A stretch of 64,000 nucleotides of DNA from JBAZMA01 sp041649995. Its GTDB lineage: Bacteria > Omnitrophota > Gorgyraeia > Velamenicoccales > Velamenicoccaceae. The translations under genes and the position numbers were made by a program. The notes below the pieces were generated by a model. The model saw nothing but the letters and a program-made list of their open reading frames with translations. It was not told where the DNA came from and made no database searches. The DNA is taken from contig JBAZMA010000004.1 of NCBI GenBank assembly GCA_041649995.1, positions 123,162 through 187,161 of the forward strand, in the 5' to 3' direction. Below, piece after piece: positions 43,072-51,278 of this stretch (positions within the stretch are counted from its first letter, which is position 1; the number at the start of each line of letters is the position of its first letter).

Positions 43072-43997
43072 CGGCCCTCTATCTTCTCTCTTGCCAGCAG
43101 GGCTGCCCCCAGAAAACCGGCGTCATTGCCGAGTTTAGCGGGCACAATCTTCACCCTTGCCTTCAACTGCCGCATCGCGTGCTCGCGGACATAACGCCTG
43201 AGCGGGGAAAAAAGGGCGTTGCCGGCGCGCGATACGCCGCCTCCTATGACAATGACTTCCGGATTCAGGAGATTCACGATTCCCGCTATGGCCTGGCCCA
43301 GATACAAAGCCGTTTCTTCCCACACCTTCGCGGCTTTTTTATCACCCAGGTTTGCCAGGCGGCTGACCTCTTCAAGCGGAACATTCTTTCCAAAGATTTT
43401 TTTGGCCAAAGCGAGGATGGCCTGATTACCCACATAACGCTCCAGGCAACCGTTTCCCCCGCATTCACAGGCAGGCCCGTGAGTAGACAAAGGAATATGC
43501 CCGACTTCGCCTCCGAAGAAAAATGGACCCCTGTAAACCCTCCCCGCCTGGATCAGTCCTCCTCCGACACCCGTGCCGAGAGTCATGCACAAGGCATAGG
43601 AATATCCCCGCGCGGCGCCGATCTTGGCCTCCGCGAAGGCCATGCAATTGGCGTCGTTTTCGGCGAATACAGGAAAAGACAGATGGCGCCTGAGAAATTG
43701 AGTGACGGGAAAATTGCTCCAGCCGGAGATATTGGTCAAGCTGAGGATAAGGCCCTGGTCGGAATCAACCGGGCCGGGGAGGCCGAGACAGGCCGAGCGG
43801 ATTTTGAGCGTGTTGACCTGCGCCTCCGCGGCAAGCGCGCACGACACGCGGCGAAGGGTCGCGGCGAAATAAAACTTATCGCTGAAATTTTTGGAAAGAA
43901 TCTGTGTCCTGGCCAGGATCTTCCCTGCGCCGTCCACAAGAGCCGCTTTGGTGAAAGTCCCGCCGACATCAACTCCGAAATAGATGCTTTTACTCAT
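43068..43997 (-). CDS. ROK-family sugar kinase (glucokinase-like)
   Basis: ATP-dependent sugar kinase of the ROK superfamily, 309 residues. FGVDVGGTFTKAALVD is the phosphate-binding start, ENDANCMAFAE contains the catalytic Asp, GTGVGGGLI follows, and the zinc motif is CECGGNGCLE. VIGGGVSRAG is the adenosine motif. The ATG at 43997 has GAGGGGG about 9 nt upstream; a longer frame is possible. Glucokinase is the most common activity but N-acetylmannosamine or fructose kinases share the motifs. Head of an envelope-related operon with lptD. Confidence 0.85.
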   Translation of the reverse strand: MSKSIYFGVDVGGTFTKAALVDGAGKILARTQILSKNFSDKFYFAATLRRVSCALAAEAQVNTLKIRSACLGLPGPVDSDQGLILSLTNISGWSNFPVTQFLRRHLSFPVFAENDANCMAFAEAKIGAARGYSYALCMTLGTGVGGGLIQAGRVYRGPFFFGGEVGHIPLSTHGPACECGGNGCLERYVGNQAILALAKKIFGKNVPLEEVSRLANLGDKKAAKVWEETALYLGQAIAGIVNLLNPEVIVIGGGVSRAGNALFSPLRRYVREHAMRQLKARVKIVPAKLGNDAGFLGAALLAREKIEGR

Positions 43998-44050
43998 AAA
44001 AGCGAGCCCCCTCAGGCGGCGCTTGGTTTTTAACAAGGAATTAAGCTGTT

Positions 44051-44079
44051 ATTTTAACTTAACTTATGACGACTTGCAA
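44051..44079 (-). promoter_or_regulatory. Promoter of the ROK-lptD-PHP-deacetylase operon
   Basis: TTGCAA (44074-44079), 17-bp spacer, TAAAAT (44051-44056), about 50 bp before the ROK start. Two mismatches in all to the sigma-70 consensus. Confidence 0.6.
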
Positions 44080-44116
44080 GGATTTGTGTGAAAAGATAGG
44101 GTGATTGCGGCTGAGG

Positions 44117-44887
44117 TTAAAATCCGGTGGCAAACAGGGCCAAAACAACGAGATTATTGAGCATGTGAAAGCTCAGGGGGGCGACCAAAGCCTGCGTTTT
44201 TTCATACAGCCGCGCCAGCGACAAGCCCACCAGAAAAACATAGAAGAAAAGAAAAAAATAGCCGTGGAGGAGGGCGAAAATAAAACTGCTGATCAGCATG
44301 GCCGGCACGAAATTCATGCGGCCCCTCAAGGCGCTGTAAAGGCATCCCCGGAAAAACAATTCTTCCAAAAAAGGCCCCAGCATGAAAATGACCAGAAAAG
44401 CGCTTCCTCCGATCCTGCGGTCCTGGAAAACAGCGTTTTCCGCTTCCGAGGCCGTAAAAAAGCGGCTCAGGGAGCCGTAGAGAGCGCCGCCGAAAACCAT
44501 GTCCCAGACCTTTGCCGCCAGAATGATCAGGATGACGGCAGACAGAAACACCGAGATGAAACGAAGATAAGATTTCATGCCGTAGAGAATGTCCTGCCTG
44601 ACATTCCCGCGCCTGACAAAATAATCCGGTAAACGGATCCGGTATTTATCAAAGATCTTGAATTTCATGGCGATCAGCAGAGAACAATAAAAAAGTATGA
44701 CCAGGTAAATTTCGCGGCTTCGCGCCAGAAAACCCGCGAAAATAGAAAGGGACTGTCTCTGTGCCCCTGAAAAATAGGCCAGGAGAAAATAACCGAAGGT
44801 CAGCCAGAAACAAAAAACGAAAAACAGCGCCAACGCGTAAATAAACACGACCACAACGTCGCGGACCGTCCAGGGGCACTTATTCAT
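44117..44887 (-). CDS. CPBP-family intramembrane glutamic protease
   Basis: Multi-pass membrane protein of the CAAX/Abi (CPBP) family, 256 residues with about seven hydrophobic segments. Catalytic motifs are present in order: EELFFRGCLY (EExxxR), FALLHGYFF (FxxxH) and HMLNNLV (HxxxN). Substrate unknown. The ATG at 44887 overlaps the upstream cyclase stop by 8 bp; another ATG at 44905 would add six residues, and neither has a clear ribosome-binding site. Last gene of the ABC-ATPase/cyclase operon. Confidence 0.85.
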   Translation of the reverse strand: MNKCPWTVRDVVVVFIYALALFFVFCFWLTFGYFLLAYFSGAQRQSLSIFAGFLARSREIYLVILFYCSLLIAMKFKIFDKYRIRLPDYFVRRGNVRQDILYGMKSYLRFISVFLSAVILIILAAKVWDMVFGGALYGSLSRFFTASEAENAVFQDRRIGGSAFLVIFMLGPFLEELFFRGCLYSALRGRMNFVPAMLISSFIFALLHGYFFLFFYVFLVGLSLARLYEKTQALVAPLSFHMLNNLVVLALFATGF

Positions 44888-45893
44888 GGAAAGACCCGAA
44901 GACATAAACGCGGTTTTTGCCGAGCTTTTTGGCCTGATACAGCGCCCAATCCGCTTTGCCGATCAGGTCCTCGGCCCGCAGCGCGTCCTTAGGATAAGCG
45001 GCCAGGCCGATACTGACCGTCGCCTTGACCTGTTCATCATAGGCGTGGACAACGGTCTCTTCCATACTCCGCCGGATACGTTCGGCAATGGAAAGGGCCG
45101 CTTCCTTGGTGGTTTTAGGCGCCACGATCATGAACTCCTCCCCGCCAAAGCGGGCCAGGAGATCGATTTCCCGGATATTCTCCCTGATGCGGCGGCTGAT
45201 CTCCGTCAAGACCATATCCCCCACCAGGTGTCCGAACCGGTCGTTGCACTCCTTAAAATCATCGGCGTCGATCATGAAGAAAGACAGCGGGCTGCCCTGC
45301 AGTTCCGAACGCTTCAGCTCCTCACGCAGACGCTCCATGGCGTAACGCCTCGTGTAGAGCCCTGTCAGGCTGTCTGTGATGGCCAATTCCTGGGTGATCT
45401 GATAGAGCTTGGACCTTTTAAGCCCGAGGGCGAAATTCCTGGCCAAGATATCCAGATACGGCCGGTCGGCGTCGGCCACGCCGCGGACATACAGATATCC
45501 CAGGTTCATCTCAGGGACAGACAACGGCAGGAGCAGATCCTGATCCGACAAGGGCCTGGGAGGCGACTGAACGTCCTGCAAGACGTCGCATCCCTGAAAA
45601 GCGATCAGCTTCCCCAGGTCTTCCCGAAAACGGACCAGGAGCCTGGATTCATCCAGGGTCACGCACACATCCCTGGCCGCTTCATACATTTTCAGGGTCC
45701 TGCTCAACGTCATGCTCAAAAGCATGATCTCGCCGTCCAGATCCTTCTTACCGTTCAAGATCTGCTGCAAAGAAGCCGCCAGGGAAGCCAGGTCGGATTC
45801 CTTCTGCCGGATCTCGATAAAGAATATTTTCCGCAGACACAGGAAGGCCGAAACCGACAAAACCAAAAATAAGCCCAGGACGATCAAAAGCAT
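44880..45893 (-). CDS. Membrane-anchored GGDEF diguanylate cyclase with I-site
   Basis: Makes cyclic di-GMP from two GTP. 337 residues: one N-terminal transmembrane helix (1-25), a ~130-residue region resembling a degenerate GAF/sensor domain, then GGDEF. The active site is GGEEF (250-254) and the allosteric RxxD inhibitory site is present as REID (241-244). DADDFKECNDRFGH carries the metal and guanine contacts. The start overlaps the preceding cyclase by 10 bp. Probably an active, feedback-inhibited enzyme. Confidence 0.9.
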   Translation of the reverse strand: MLLIVLGLFLVLSVSAFLCLRKIFFIEIRQKESDLASLAASLQQILNGKKDLDGEIMLLSMTLSRTLKMYEAARDVCVTLDESRLLVRFREDLGKLIAFQGCDVLQDVQSPPRPLSDQDLLLPLSVPEMNLGYLYVRGVADADRPYLDILARNFALGLKRSKLYQITQELAITDSLTGLYTRRYAMERLREELKRSELQGSPLSFFMIDADDFKECNDRFGHLVGDMVLTEISRRIRENIREIDLLARFGGEEFMIVAPKTTKEAALSIAERIRRSMEETVVHAYDEQVKATVSIGLAAYPKDALRAEDLIGKADWALYQAKKLGKNRVYVFGSFHE

Positions 45894-47161
45894 ACCCGGT
45901 CCCTCCCGCTTCTCTTGGCCCTCAGCAGGGCATCGTCGGCCGCCTGGAGGATCTCATGACTGCCGGCCGCCTTTTCCGAATAGGCCGAAACGCCCACCGA
46001 GACCCTTACCGTGATCTTTTCGCGCCTCAGATTCACTTCCCTTTCATGCAAGGATTTTCGGAAACTCTCGGCCAGGACGACGGCCTCCTTTTTCTGGACT
46101 CCGGGGAGCACCACGCCGAACTCCTCTCCCCCATACCGGAAAACCAGATGCCCGGGAATGGAAAAATCGAGCTTTAGCCAGTGCGCCAGCTTCTTTAAAA
46201 CCGCGTCTCCCGCGATATGGCCGTATGTATCATTAACGGCCTTGAAATGATCGATATCCACCATGAGAAAAGACAAGGGCGTTTTGTCCCGCTCGCTGCG
46301 CGCGCATTCTTCTTTGAGGCGCTCGAGGGCGTGGCGCCGTAAAAAGATGCCCGTCAGGCCGTCGGTGATGGAAAGCTCCCGCATGCGGGAAAAATAGAAC
46401 GCGTTTTCGATGGCCAGCTTGGCGATATCGGCGATAACAGACAGCAGGCGCAGATCGTCGGAAGAGTATTCCCCGGAACCGCGGGACTCAATCCTTAAGA
46501 TCCCCACGGTGCGCGTTTCTGTTTCCAGAGGGACACAGATCAGGGATTCGACGGCGCGGCGAAGGTCGGATTTGATGCGTTCGGGGTCGAAACGGAAGTC
46601 ATTAGAAGCGGATTCCACCAGAAGGGGCTGGTTGTGCCTCAGGGCCCAGTGGTCGAACATGTCCCCCGTCTTTTCCGGGATGCGGACGGCGGGGTCTTCT
46701 TTTTTCAAGGCCTTGAGCTCCAGGCGGTGCGTGGAAGGATTGACAAGATACAGCAGGACATTGCCGCGGGCCTCAAAAAGCTCAAACAACTCCCCGACCA
46801 CGATGCCGCAGACTTCCTCCAGAGAAACCTCATTATTCAGGCGTTCGGTAAATATTTCCAGGCGCTGATAGCTCCTGATCTTCTTTTCCAGGGATTTTTT
46901 CAGCTCCTGCAGCCTTAAGGTCTCTTCCTCGGCCACATTAAACGCCTCCAAAACCTCTTCCTTACGGAGATTGAGGGCGACAAAAACGGACAGGTTCCTG
47001 CGGAAAAACACGAAGAGAAAAATCAGGACGGCGGCATAAGCGGGTAAAATCAGCTTCCACCAGGAGAACAGAACGGTCAGGGCAATGAAGAGAGACGCAC
47101 CCAGGCAGGCGAAGGTGCTAAACAGCAGAAAGAGGAAAAAGGTTTTTCCAAGTCTAAACAA
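45884..47161 (-). CDS. Membrane-anchored GAF-GGDEF diguanylate cyclase
   Basis: 425 residues: two transmembrane helices (about 8-28 and 34-54), a short coiled coil (60-100), a GAF domain (about 110-255) and GGDEF with active site GGEEF (344-348) and DIDHFKAVNDTYGH. The inhibitory RxxD is replaced by IPGH, so product inhibition through this site is not expected, unlike the cyclase that follows. The start is a TTG overlapping the ABC ATPase stop by 8 bp; a later start is possible because no good ribosome-binding site is seen. Confidence 0.88.
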   Translation of the reverse strand: MFRLGKTFFLFLLFSTFACLGASLFIALTVLFSWWKLILPAYAAVLIFLFVFFRRNLSVFVALNLRKEEVLEAFNVAEEETLRLQELKKSLEKKIRSYQRLEIFTERLNNEVSLEEVCGIVVGELFELFEARGNVLLYLVNPSTHRLELKALKKEDPAVRIPEKTGDMFDHWALRHNQPLLVESASNDFRFDPERIKSDLRRAVESLICVPLETETRTVGILRIESRGSGEYSSDDLRLLSVIADIAKLAIENAFYFSRMRELSITDGLTGIFLRRHALERLKEECARSERDKTPLSFLMVDIDHFKAVNDTYGHIAGDAVLKKLAHWLKLDFSIPGHLVFRYGGEEFGVVLPGVQKKEAVVLAESFRKSLHEREVNLRREKITVRVSVGVSAYSEKAAGSHEILQAADDALLRAKRSGRDRVCF

Positions 47162-48257
47162 TGGTCTTTTCTGTGTCTGCGTTAAAGAAATGGACCTTGC
47201 TCATATCGAACACGAGGTCCATATCGGCATTAACCGCAGGCCGGTCATGGGCTCCGACACGGGCGATAAAATTATGCTTGCCTGTGTTCAGATATAGGTA
47301 GACTTCGGAACCCATTGGCTCAACCACCTCGCAGGTCACGCGAACGACGTTCTCTGCGGGGGCTTCGGACACAAAAAGTTTATCATAGATGTCTTCGGCG
47401 CGGATGCCAAACAGGACATCTTTGCCGGAATAAGGCGCGAGGCGGGACTCCATCTCTTTGACGATCCGAACGCGGACATTCCCTTCATCAAAGTAAAACC
47501 GGCCATCCGCCTTGACAATACGGCCTTTCATGAAATTCATGGGCGGACTTCCGATAAAACTGGCAACGAACTTATTGACGGGCTGGTCATAGATGGAAAT
47601 GGGATCAGCGACCTGCTGGACAACACCGTCCTTCATGACAGCGATGCGGTCCCCCATAGTCATGGCTTCGGTCTGATCATGAGTGACGTAAATCATGGTG
47701 GTCTGAAGGCGGATATGAAGCTTATGGATTTCCGTGCGCATCTGGACGCGCAGCTTGGCGTCGAGGTTGCTCAAGGGCTCGTCGAAAAGAAAAACGGTGG
47801 GTTTGCGGACAATGGCCCGGCCTACGGCTACGCGCTGTCGCTCGCCGCCGGAAAGCTCGCGGGGCCTGCGGTCCAGGTAATGTTTGATCCCCAGAATATC
47901 GGCCGCGTCGTTGACGCGCTTGAGAACTTCGGCCTTTGGATACTTGCGCAGCATAAGGCCGAAGGCCATATTCTCAAAGACCGTCATGTGGGGATACAGG
48001 GCGTAATTCTGAAAGACCATGGCGATGTCGCGGTCCTTGGCGGGAATATCATTGACCATGCGGTCGGCGATGTAGATCTGGCCTTCGGAAACGTCTTCAA
48101 GCCCGGCGATCATGCGCAGGGTCGTCGATTTCCCGCAACCGGAAGGGCCGACGAGAACAAGGAATTCCTTATTCTCAATACCCAGATTGACGCGGTCAAC
48201 CGCCCGCGCTCCGGCCGCGTAGATCTTGCTGACGTTCCTTAAACTGACTTGGGCCAT
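47154..48257 (-). CDS. MalK/UgpC/MsmX-type ABC transporter ATPase
   Basis: ATPase of the CUT1 carbohydrate-import family, 367 residues. Walker A GPSGCGKST, Q-loop VFQNYALYPHMTV, signature LSGGERQR, Walker B VFLFDEPLSNLD, H-loop VTHDQTEA, and a C-terminal TOBE/OB regulatory region (FGIRAEDIYD). No permease or solute-binding gene is nearby, so it may be a shared ATPase serving several importers, as MsmX does in Bacillus. The gene starts about 60 bp after a strong promoter and leads an operon with two cyclases. Confidence 0.9.
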   Translation of the reverse strand: MAQVSLRNVSKIYAAGARAVDRVNLGIENKEFLVLVGPSGCGKSTTLRMIAGLEDVSEGQIYIADRMVNDIPAKDRDIAMVFQNYALYPHMTVFENMAFGLMLRKYPKAEVLKRVNDAADILGIKHYLDRRPRELSGGERQRVAVGRAIVRKPTVFLFDEPLSNLDAKLRVQMRTEIHKLHIRLQTTMIYVTHDQTEAMTMGDRIAVMKDGVVQQVADPISIYDQPVNKFVASFIGSPPMNFMKGRIVKADGRFYFDEGNVRVRIVKEMESRLAPYSGKDVLFGIRAEDIYDKLFVSEAPAENVVRVTCEVVEPMGSEVYLYLNTGKHNFIARVGAHDRPAVNADMDLVFDMSKVHFFNADTEKTIV

Positions 48258-48274
48258 ATCCTTTGGGAATGGGT

Positions 48275-48303
48275 AACGCGCAAGTGATGAGGCTGCGCGC
48301 GTT
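48275..48303 (-). promoter_or_regulatory. Stem-loop in the 5' leader of the ABC ATPase gene
   Basis: Arms AACGCGC and GCGCGTT (7 bp) around a 15-nt loop, between the promoter at 48324-48351 and the ATG at 48257. No T-run. Function unknown. Confidence 0.35.
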
Positions 48304-48323
48304 TCAGTTGCATTAAGGTTTTT

Positions 48324-48351
48324 ATTATAATATGTCCTTAAAAAGTGTCAA
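48324..48351 (-). promoter_or_regulatory. Consensus sigma-70 promoter before the ABC ATPase operon
   Basis: TTGACA (48346-48351), 16-bp spacer, TATAAT (48324-48329): a perfect match in both hexamers. The -35 overlaps the accD stop codon. It is the best promoter in the window and drives the ABC ATPase, both cyclases and the CPBP protease. Confidence 0.82.
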
Positions 48352-49187
48352 CTACAATAATCGATGATCTGATGAAGGCTTTCTTTCAGGGCCTTCCTGG
48401 GAATGATCATGTCCAGAAGGCCGTGTTCCAGCATGAACTCGGACTTCTGAAAACCTTCGGGAAGCTTCTGGCGCGTTGTCTGTTCGATGACGCGCGGCCC
48501 GGCGAAACCGATCAGGGCCTTGGGCTCGGCGATAATGATGTCCCCCAAGCCCGCGAACGAAGCCATGACGCCGCCCATGGTCGGATTGGTCAAAACGGAA
48601 ATGAACAACAGCCCCGCGTCGTGAAGGCGCCGCAAGGCCGCGGATGTCTTGGCCATCTGCATGAGGCTCAAGATCCCCTCATACATCCTGGCCCCCCCGC
48701 CCGAGCCAGAGATGATCACGACAGGCAGGCCCTTCTCAATGGCCACCTCGATGCCCCGCGTGATCTTTTCGCCCACAACCGAGCCCATGGAGCCCATGAT
48801 AAAACGCGAATCCGTGACGGCCAAAATCACCCTCTTGCCGAAAATCTCCGCCTGCCCCGTCAGGACGGCCTCTTTCAAGGCCGTGGCCTTCTGGTCTTCC
48901 TCCAATTTTTGTTTATAGGATTTGATGCCTGTGAATGACAAAGGATCGCCGCTGGCCAGGTCCTTATCCAGTTCCTTGAAAGAATCGGCGTCGGCGGTCA
49001 TGTCCACGCGCTCCCTGGCCGTCACGGTGAAATGATACTGACACTTGGGACAGACCTTGAGATTCTCCTCCAGGACTTTCTTGTAGATAGGCCCGCCGCA
49101 TTCGGGGCATTTCGTCCATAAGCCGTCGGGAATCTCGCGCTTTCTGATCCTGACAACCGTATATTTGGGTTTACTGAAAAAAGGCAT
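48348..49187 (-). CDS. accD: Acetyl-CoA carboxylase carboxyltransferase subunit beta
   Basis: Carboxyltransferase half that makes malonyl-CoA for fatty-acid synthesis, together with AccA. 279 residues: N-terminal zinc ribbon with C27, C30, C46 and C49, then a crotonase-like carboxyltransferase domain (ISGSGGGARMYEGILSLMQMAK, LTNPTMGGVMASFAGLGD, FAGPRVIEQTTRQKLPEGFQ). accA is not in the window. It follows the DUF1015 gene by 14 bp. Confidence 0.96.
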   Translation of the reverse strand: MPFFSKPKYTVVRIRKREIPDGLWTKCPECGGPIYKKVLEENLKVCPKCQYHFTVTARERVDMTADADSFKELDKDLASGDPLSFTGIKSYKQKLEEDQKATALKEAVLTGQAEIFGKRVILAVTDSRFIMGSMGSVVGEKITRGIEVAIEKGLPVVIISGSGGGARMYEGILSLMQMAKTSAALRRLHDAGLLFISVLTNPTMGGVMASFAGLGDIIIAEPKALIGFAGPRVIEQTTRQKLPEGFQKSEFMLEHGLLDMIIPRKALKESLHQIIDYCS

Positions 49188-49201
49188 GAGCTTTTTAGGG
49201 C

Positions 49202-50473
49202 TTATAAGGCGTTGATGACGAGGCCGCTCAAGAGCTTGGGGTAAAAATAGGTCGATTTCTGGGGCATGACCTCTCCCCCCAGCGCGATCGAGCGGATTTG
49301 TTCCATTTTCGTGGGATTCAAAACAAAAACAGCGCCAAAAGCGCCGCTATCGACCTGGGAAACAGCGGACGACAGGTTCACTTCATAAGAGATATCTTCA
49401 AGAGGGACCTTGCAGAGGTGGTCGAACACCACCTTATGAAGGATCACGACGTCGAGGTTCTTGTATTCCTTGGGGCCCTCCTGGATAAGCCGGTTGCATT
49501 CCCGCTTTTCCGAAAGTTTCAGCAGATAAAAAGCGTGATGTTTATAAAGGCCGAAAACGCCTACCTCATCCTCCCTGGCCTTCATCGCCGCGACCAGATC
49601 CTCCTGAGACGCCATTTCCTTGACATCGAAACAGGAGGAAAAAACATCCAGGGAAAAAGCGGCATTCTTCACAAGCCTGTGCGTGGGCAGAATACAAAGC
49701 CCCTCATCTTCCAGGGGCGTCACATAACTCATAATATAGTTGTAGGAATCCTTGAAGCGGGCGGCGTCATGGCTCCGTTTGTACTCGCGGAACATCCGCG
49801 CGACTTCATAACGGTGATGGCCGTCGGCGATAAAAAGCTCTTTTTCGGACAAAAGGTCCCTGACCTTGTTCACCAGGCCTTCATCGGAAACAGGCCATAA
49901 CTTATGGGTCTGCCCCTCCTCGTCCTGTTCCTTGATATCGAACAGGGGCTTGTTGACGGCGACGTGCTCGCGAAAAAGTTTTTTAAGGGCGGATTGCGGG
50001 TCGGAATAAACGGTAAAAATGGGGCTCAGGTTGGCTTCGACGCTTTTGATGAGGCTCAGGCGGTCTTCCTTGGGCGCCTTATGGGTATGTTCGTGGGGAT
50101 AGACCGTCGTTTTCTGCCCCTCTTCATCCAGGCGCATGAGGGTCAACACACCCAGGCGCATCCTCGGCTTTCCATCCTGGATGAAACCCTGTTCATAAAA
50201 ATAAAACGAGGGCTTTGGATCCTGCGTGAGAATGCCCCTGCGCAGCCATTCCTGCAAATAACCGGCCGCGCGGGTATACTTATTGTCTTTCTCGCTGTCC
50301 GCGCCGAAATCCTTGCCTAAAATCAAACGGATAATGTTATAGGAATGCTTCTGGTAGCAGTCTTCCTGCTTTTTGGGGCTAATGATATCGTAAGGCGGGC
50401 AAACGACAAGGCTGACATCTTCAACAACCGCAGGATTATAATGGATCCCAACAAAAGGTTCTATTCTCGCCAT
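49202..50473 (-). CDS. DUF1015 family protein
   Basis: Widespread bacterial/archaeal protein family of unknown function; 423 residues. Visible family features are CPPYDIISPKKQ near the N-terminus, YPHEHTHKAPKEDRL, and ADGHHRYEVA, a His-rich motif that looks like a metal or catalytic site. The ATG at 50473 (MARIEPFVGIHYN) overlaps the VanZ stop by 13 bp; a longer frame runs deep into VanZ. No function can be assigned. The neighbours (VanZ, accD) do not settle it. Confidence 0.85.
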   Translation of the reverse strand: MARIEPFVGIHYNPAVVEDVSLVVCPPYDIISPKKQEDCYQKHSYNIIRLILGKDFGADSEKDNKYTRAAGYLQEWLRRGILTQDPKPSFYFYEQGFIQDGKPRMRLGVLTLMRLDEEGQKTTVYPHEHTHKAPKEDRLSLIKSVEANLSPIFTVYSDPQSALKKLFREHVAVNKPLFDIKEQDEEGQTHKLWPVSDEGLVNKVRDLLSEKELFIADGHHRYEVARMFREYKRSHDAARFKDSYNYIMSYVTPLEDEGLCILPTHRLVKNAAFSLDVFSSCFDVKEMASQEDLVAAMKAREDEVGVFGLYKHHAFYLLKLSEKRECNRLIQEGPKEYKNLDVVILHKVVFDHLCKVPLEDISYEVNLSSAVSQVDSGAFGAVFVLNPTKMEQIRSIALGGEVMPQKSTYFYPKLLSGLVINAL

Positions 50474-50826
50474 CGAAAAAGTAAGCCTCCTATCAGCCCG
50501 CCCAGGACATCCATAGCCCAATCCTTGATATCCGCTGTCCTGCCGGGCACAAAAGTCTGATGGAATTCATCGCTTAAGGCATATAACATTATCACAAAGA
50601 CCGTGACAAGTAAAGCCTGAATTCTGCGCCTCGGAGGGGTTATGAAAGCCTGCGCGCGCATCAGAAGCAGGCCCAAAGGAATATATTCCAGCAGGTGAGC
50701 AATCTTGTCCAGGCCGGAAACCGTCTGAGGGAAACTTCTGGAAGGTATGGAAGACAGGGCGAATATAAAAGAAGCGTAACATCCTGCCGTCACCCAGGAT
50801 AAGGCAACTGCCGTTGAACGCTTCAT
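50461..50826 (-). CDS. VanZ-like membrane protein
   Basis: 121 residues with about four transmembrane segments and the VanZ family signature DEFHQTFVPGRTADIKDW followed by GGLIGG, plus the upstream HLLEYIPLGLLL. VanZ gives teicoplanin resistance in enterococci, but most family members in environmental bacteria have no known role. A hairpin (50853-50874) lies just upstream. Confidence 0.85.
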   Translation of the reverse strand: MKRSTAVALSWVTAGCYASFIFALSSIPSRSFPQTVSGLDKIAHLLEYIPLGLLLMRAQAFITPPRRRIQALLVTVFVIMLYALSDEFHQTFVPGRTADIKDWAMDVLGGLIGGLLFRWRE

Positions 50827-50852
50827 GATGGATCTCCGTAAAAATCCCGGAA

Positions 50853-50874
50853 TTCCCCGGCATTCTCCGGGGAA
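50853..50874 (-). promoter_or_regulatory. Perfect stem-loop between the FmdB-type and VanZ genes
   Basis: Arms TTCCCCGG and CCGGGGAA, 8 bp, with a 6-nt loop; ATTTTTAC follows 8 nt later on the minus strand. Too far for a standard terminator T-run, so the role is unclear. Confidence 0.35.
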
Positions 50875-50914
50875 AAGAGGTCATGGGATAAGACTGAATC
50901 GATGGGAATCCGCT

Positions 50915-51169
50915 TCACTTGCCGCCCGGACAGGAAGAACAACCCGGCTTGCTTCCCGCGGAAGGACAGGAGGATGGCGCGGCACCTTTGCGGTAATCCG
51001 TGGCATAGAAACCGGACCCCTTAAAAATGATCCCGGATCCGGAACTGATCAATCTTTTGGCCTTGGGCTTATGGCATTGCGGGCAATTCTTAAGAGGCTC
51101 AGCGGTGATAGACTGAGATTTCTCAAAACGATGGCCGCAGGCCTTGCATTCATATTCATACGTTGGCAT
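50915..51169 (-). CDS. FmdB-type zinc-ribbon protein
   Basis: 84-residue protein starting MPTYEYECKACGHRFE, the FmdB/CxxC_CxxC_SSSS family signature. Zinc ligands are C8, C11, C29 and C32; then GSGIIFKGSGFYATDY, and a C-terminal Ser/Cys-rich end with CSSC. An AAGGAG site lies 7 nt upstream. Proposed regulatory role in the family rests on weak evidence. First of four co-directional genes to accD. Confidence 0.88.
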   Translation of the reverse strand: MPTYEYECKACGHRFEKSQSITAEPLKNCPQCHKPKAKRLISSGSGIIFKGSGFYATDYRKGAAPSSCPSAGSKPGCSSCPGGK

Positions 51170-51278
51170 TTGCTTCTCCTTAATTCAGTTCTCAATAACC
51201 GAACACGGGTTTGATTTATTGCAGGTTAGTTCCTGGTTATTGTTTGATGATTGTATCCTGGAGCCTGGTTATTTCTAT

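Noticed and set aside
51170..51278. AT-rich gap after dnaJ with two CCTGGTTATT direct repeats (about 51232 and 51263) as a possible promoter or mobile remnant.
   Set aside because: No convincing -35/-10 pair, terminator or terminal inverted repeats could be recognised; two 10-bp repeats are too little.
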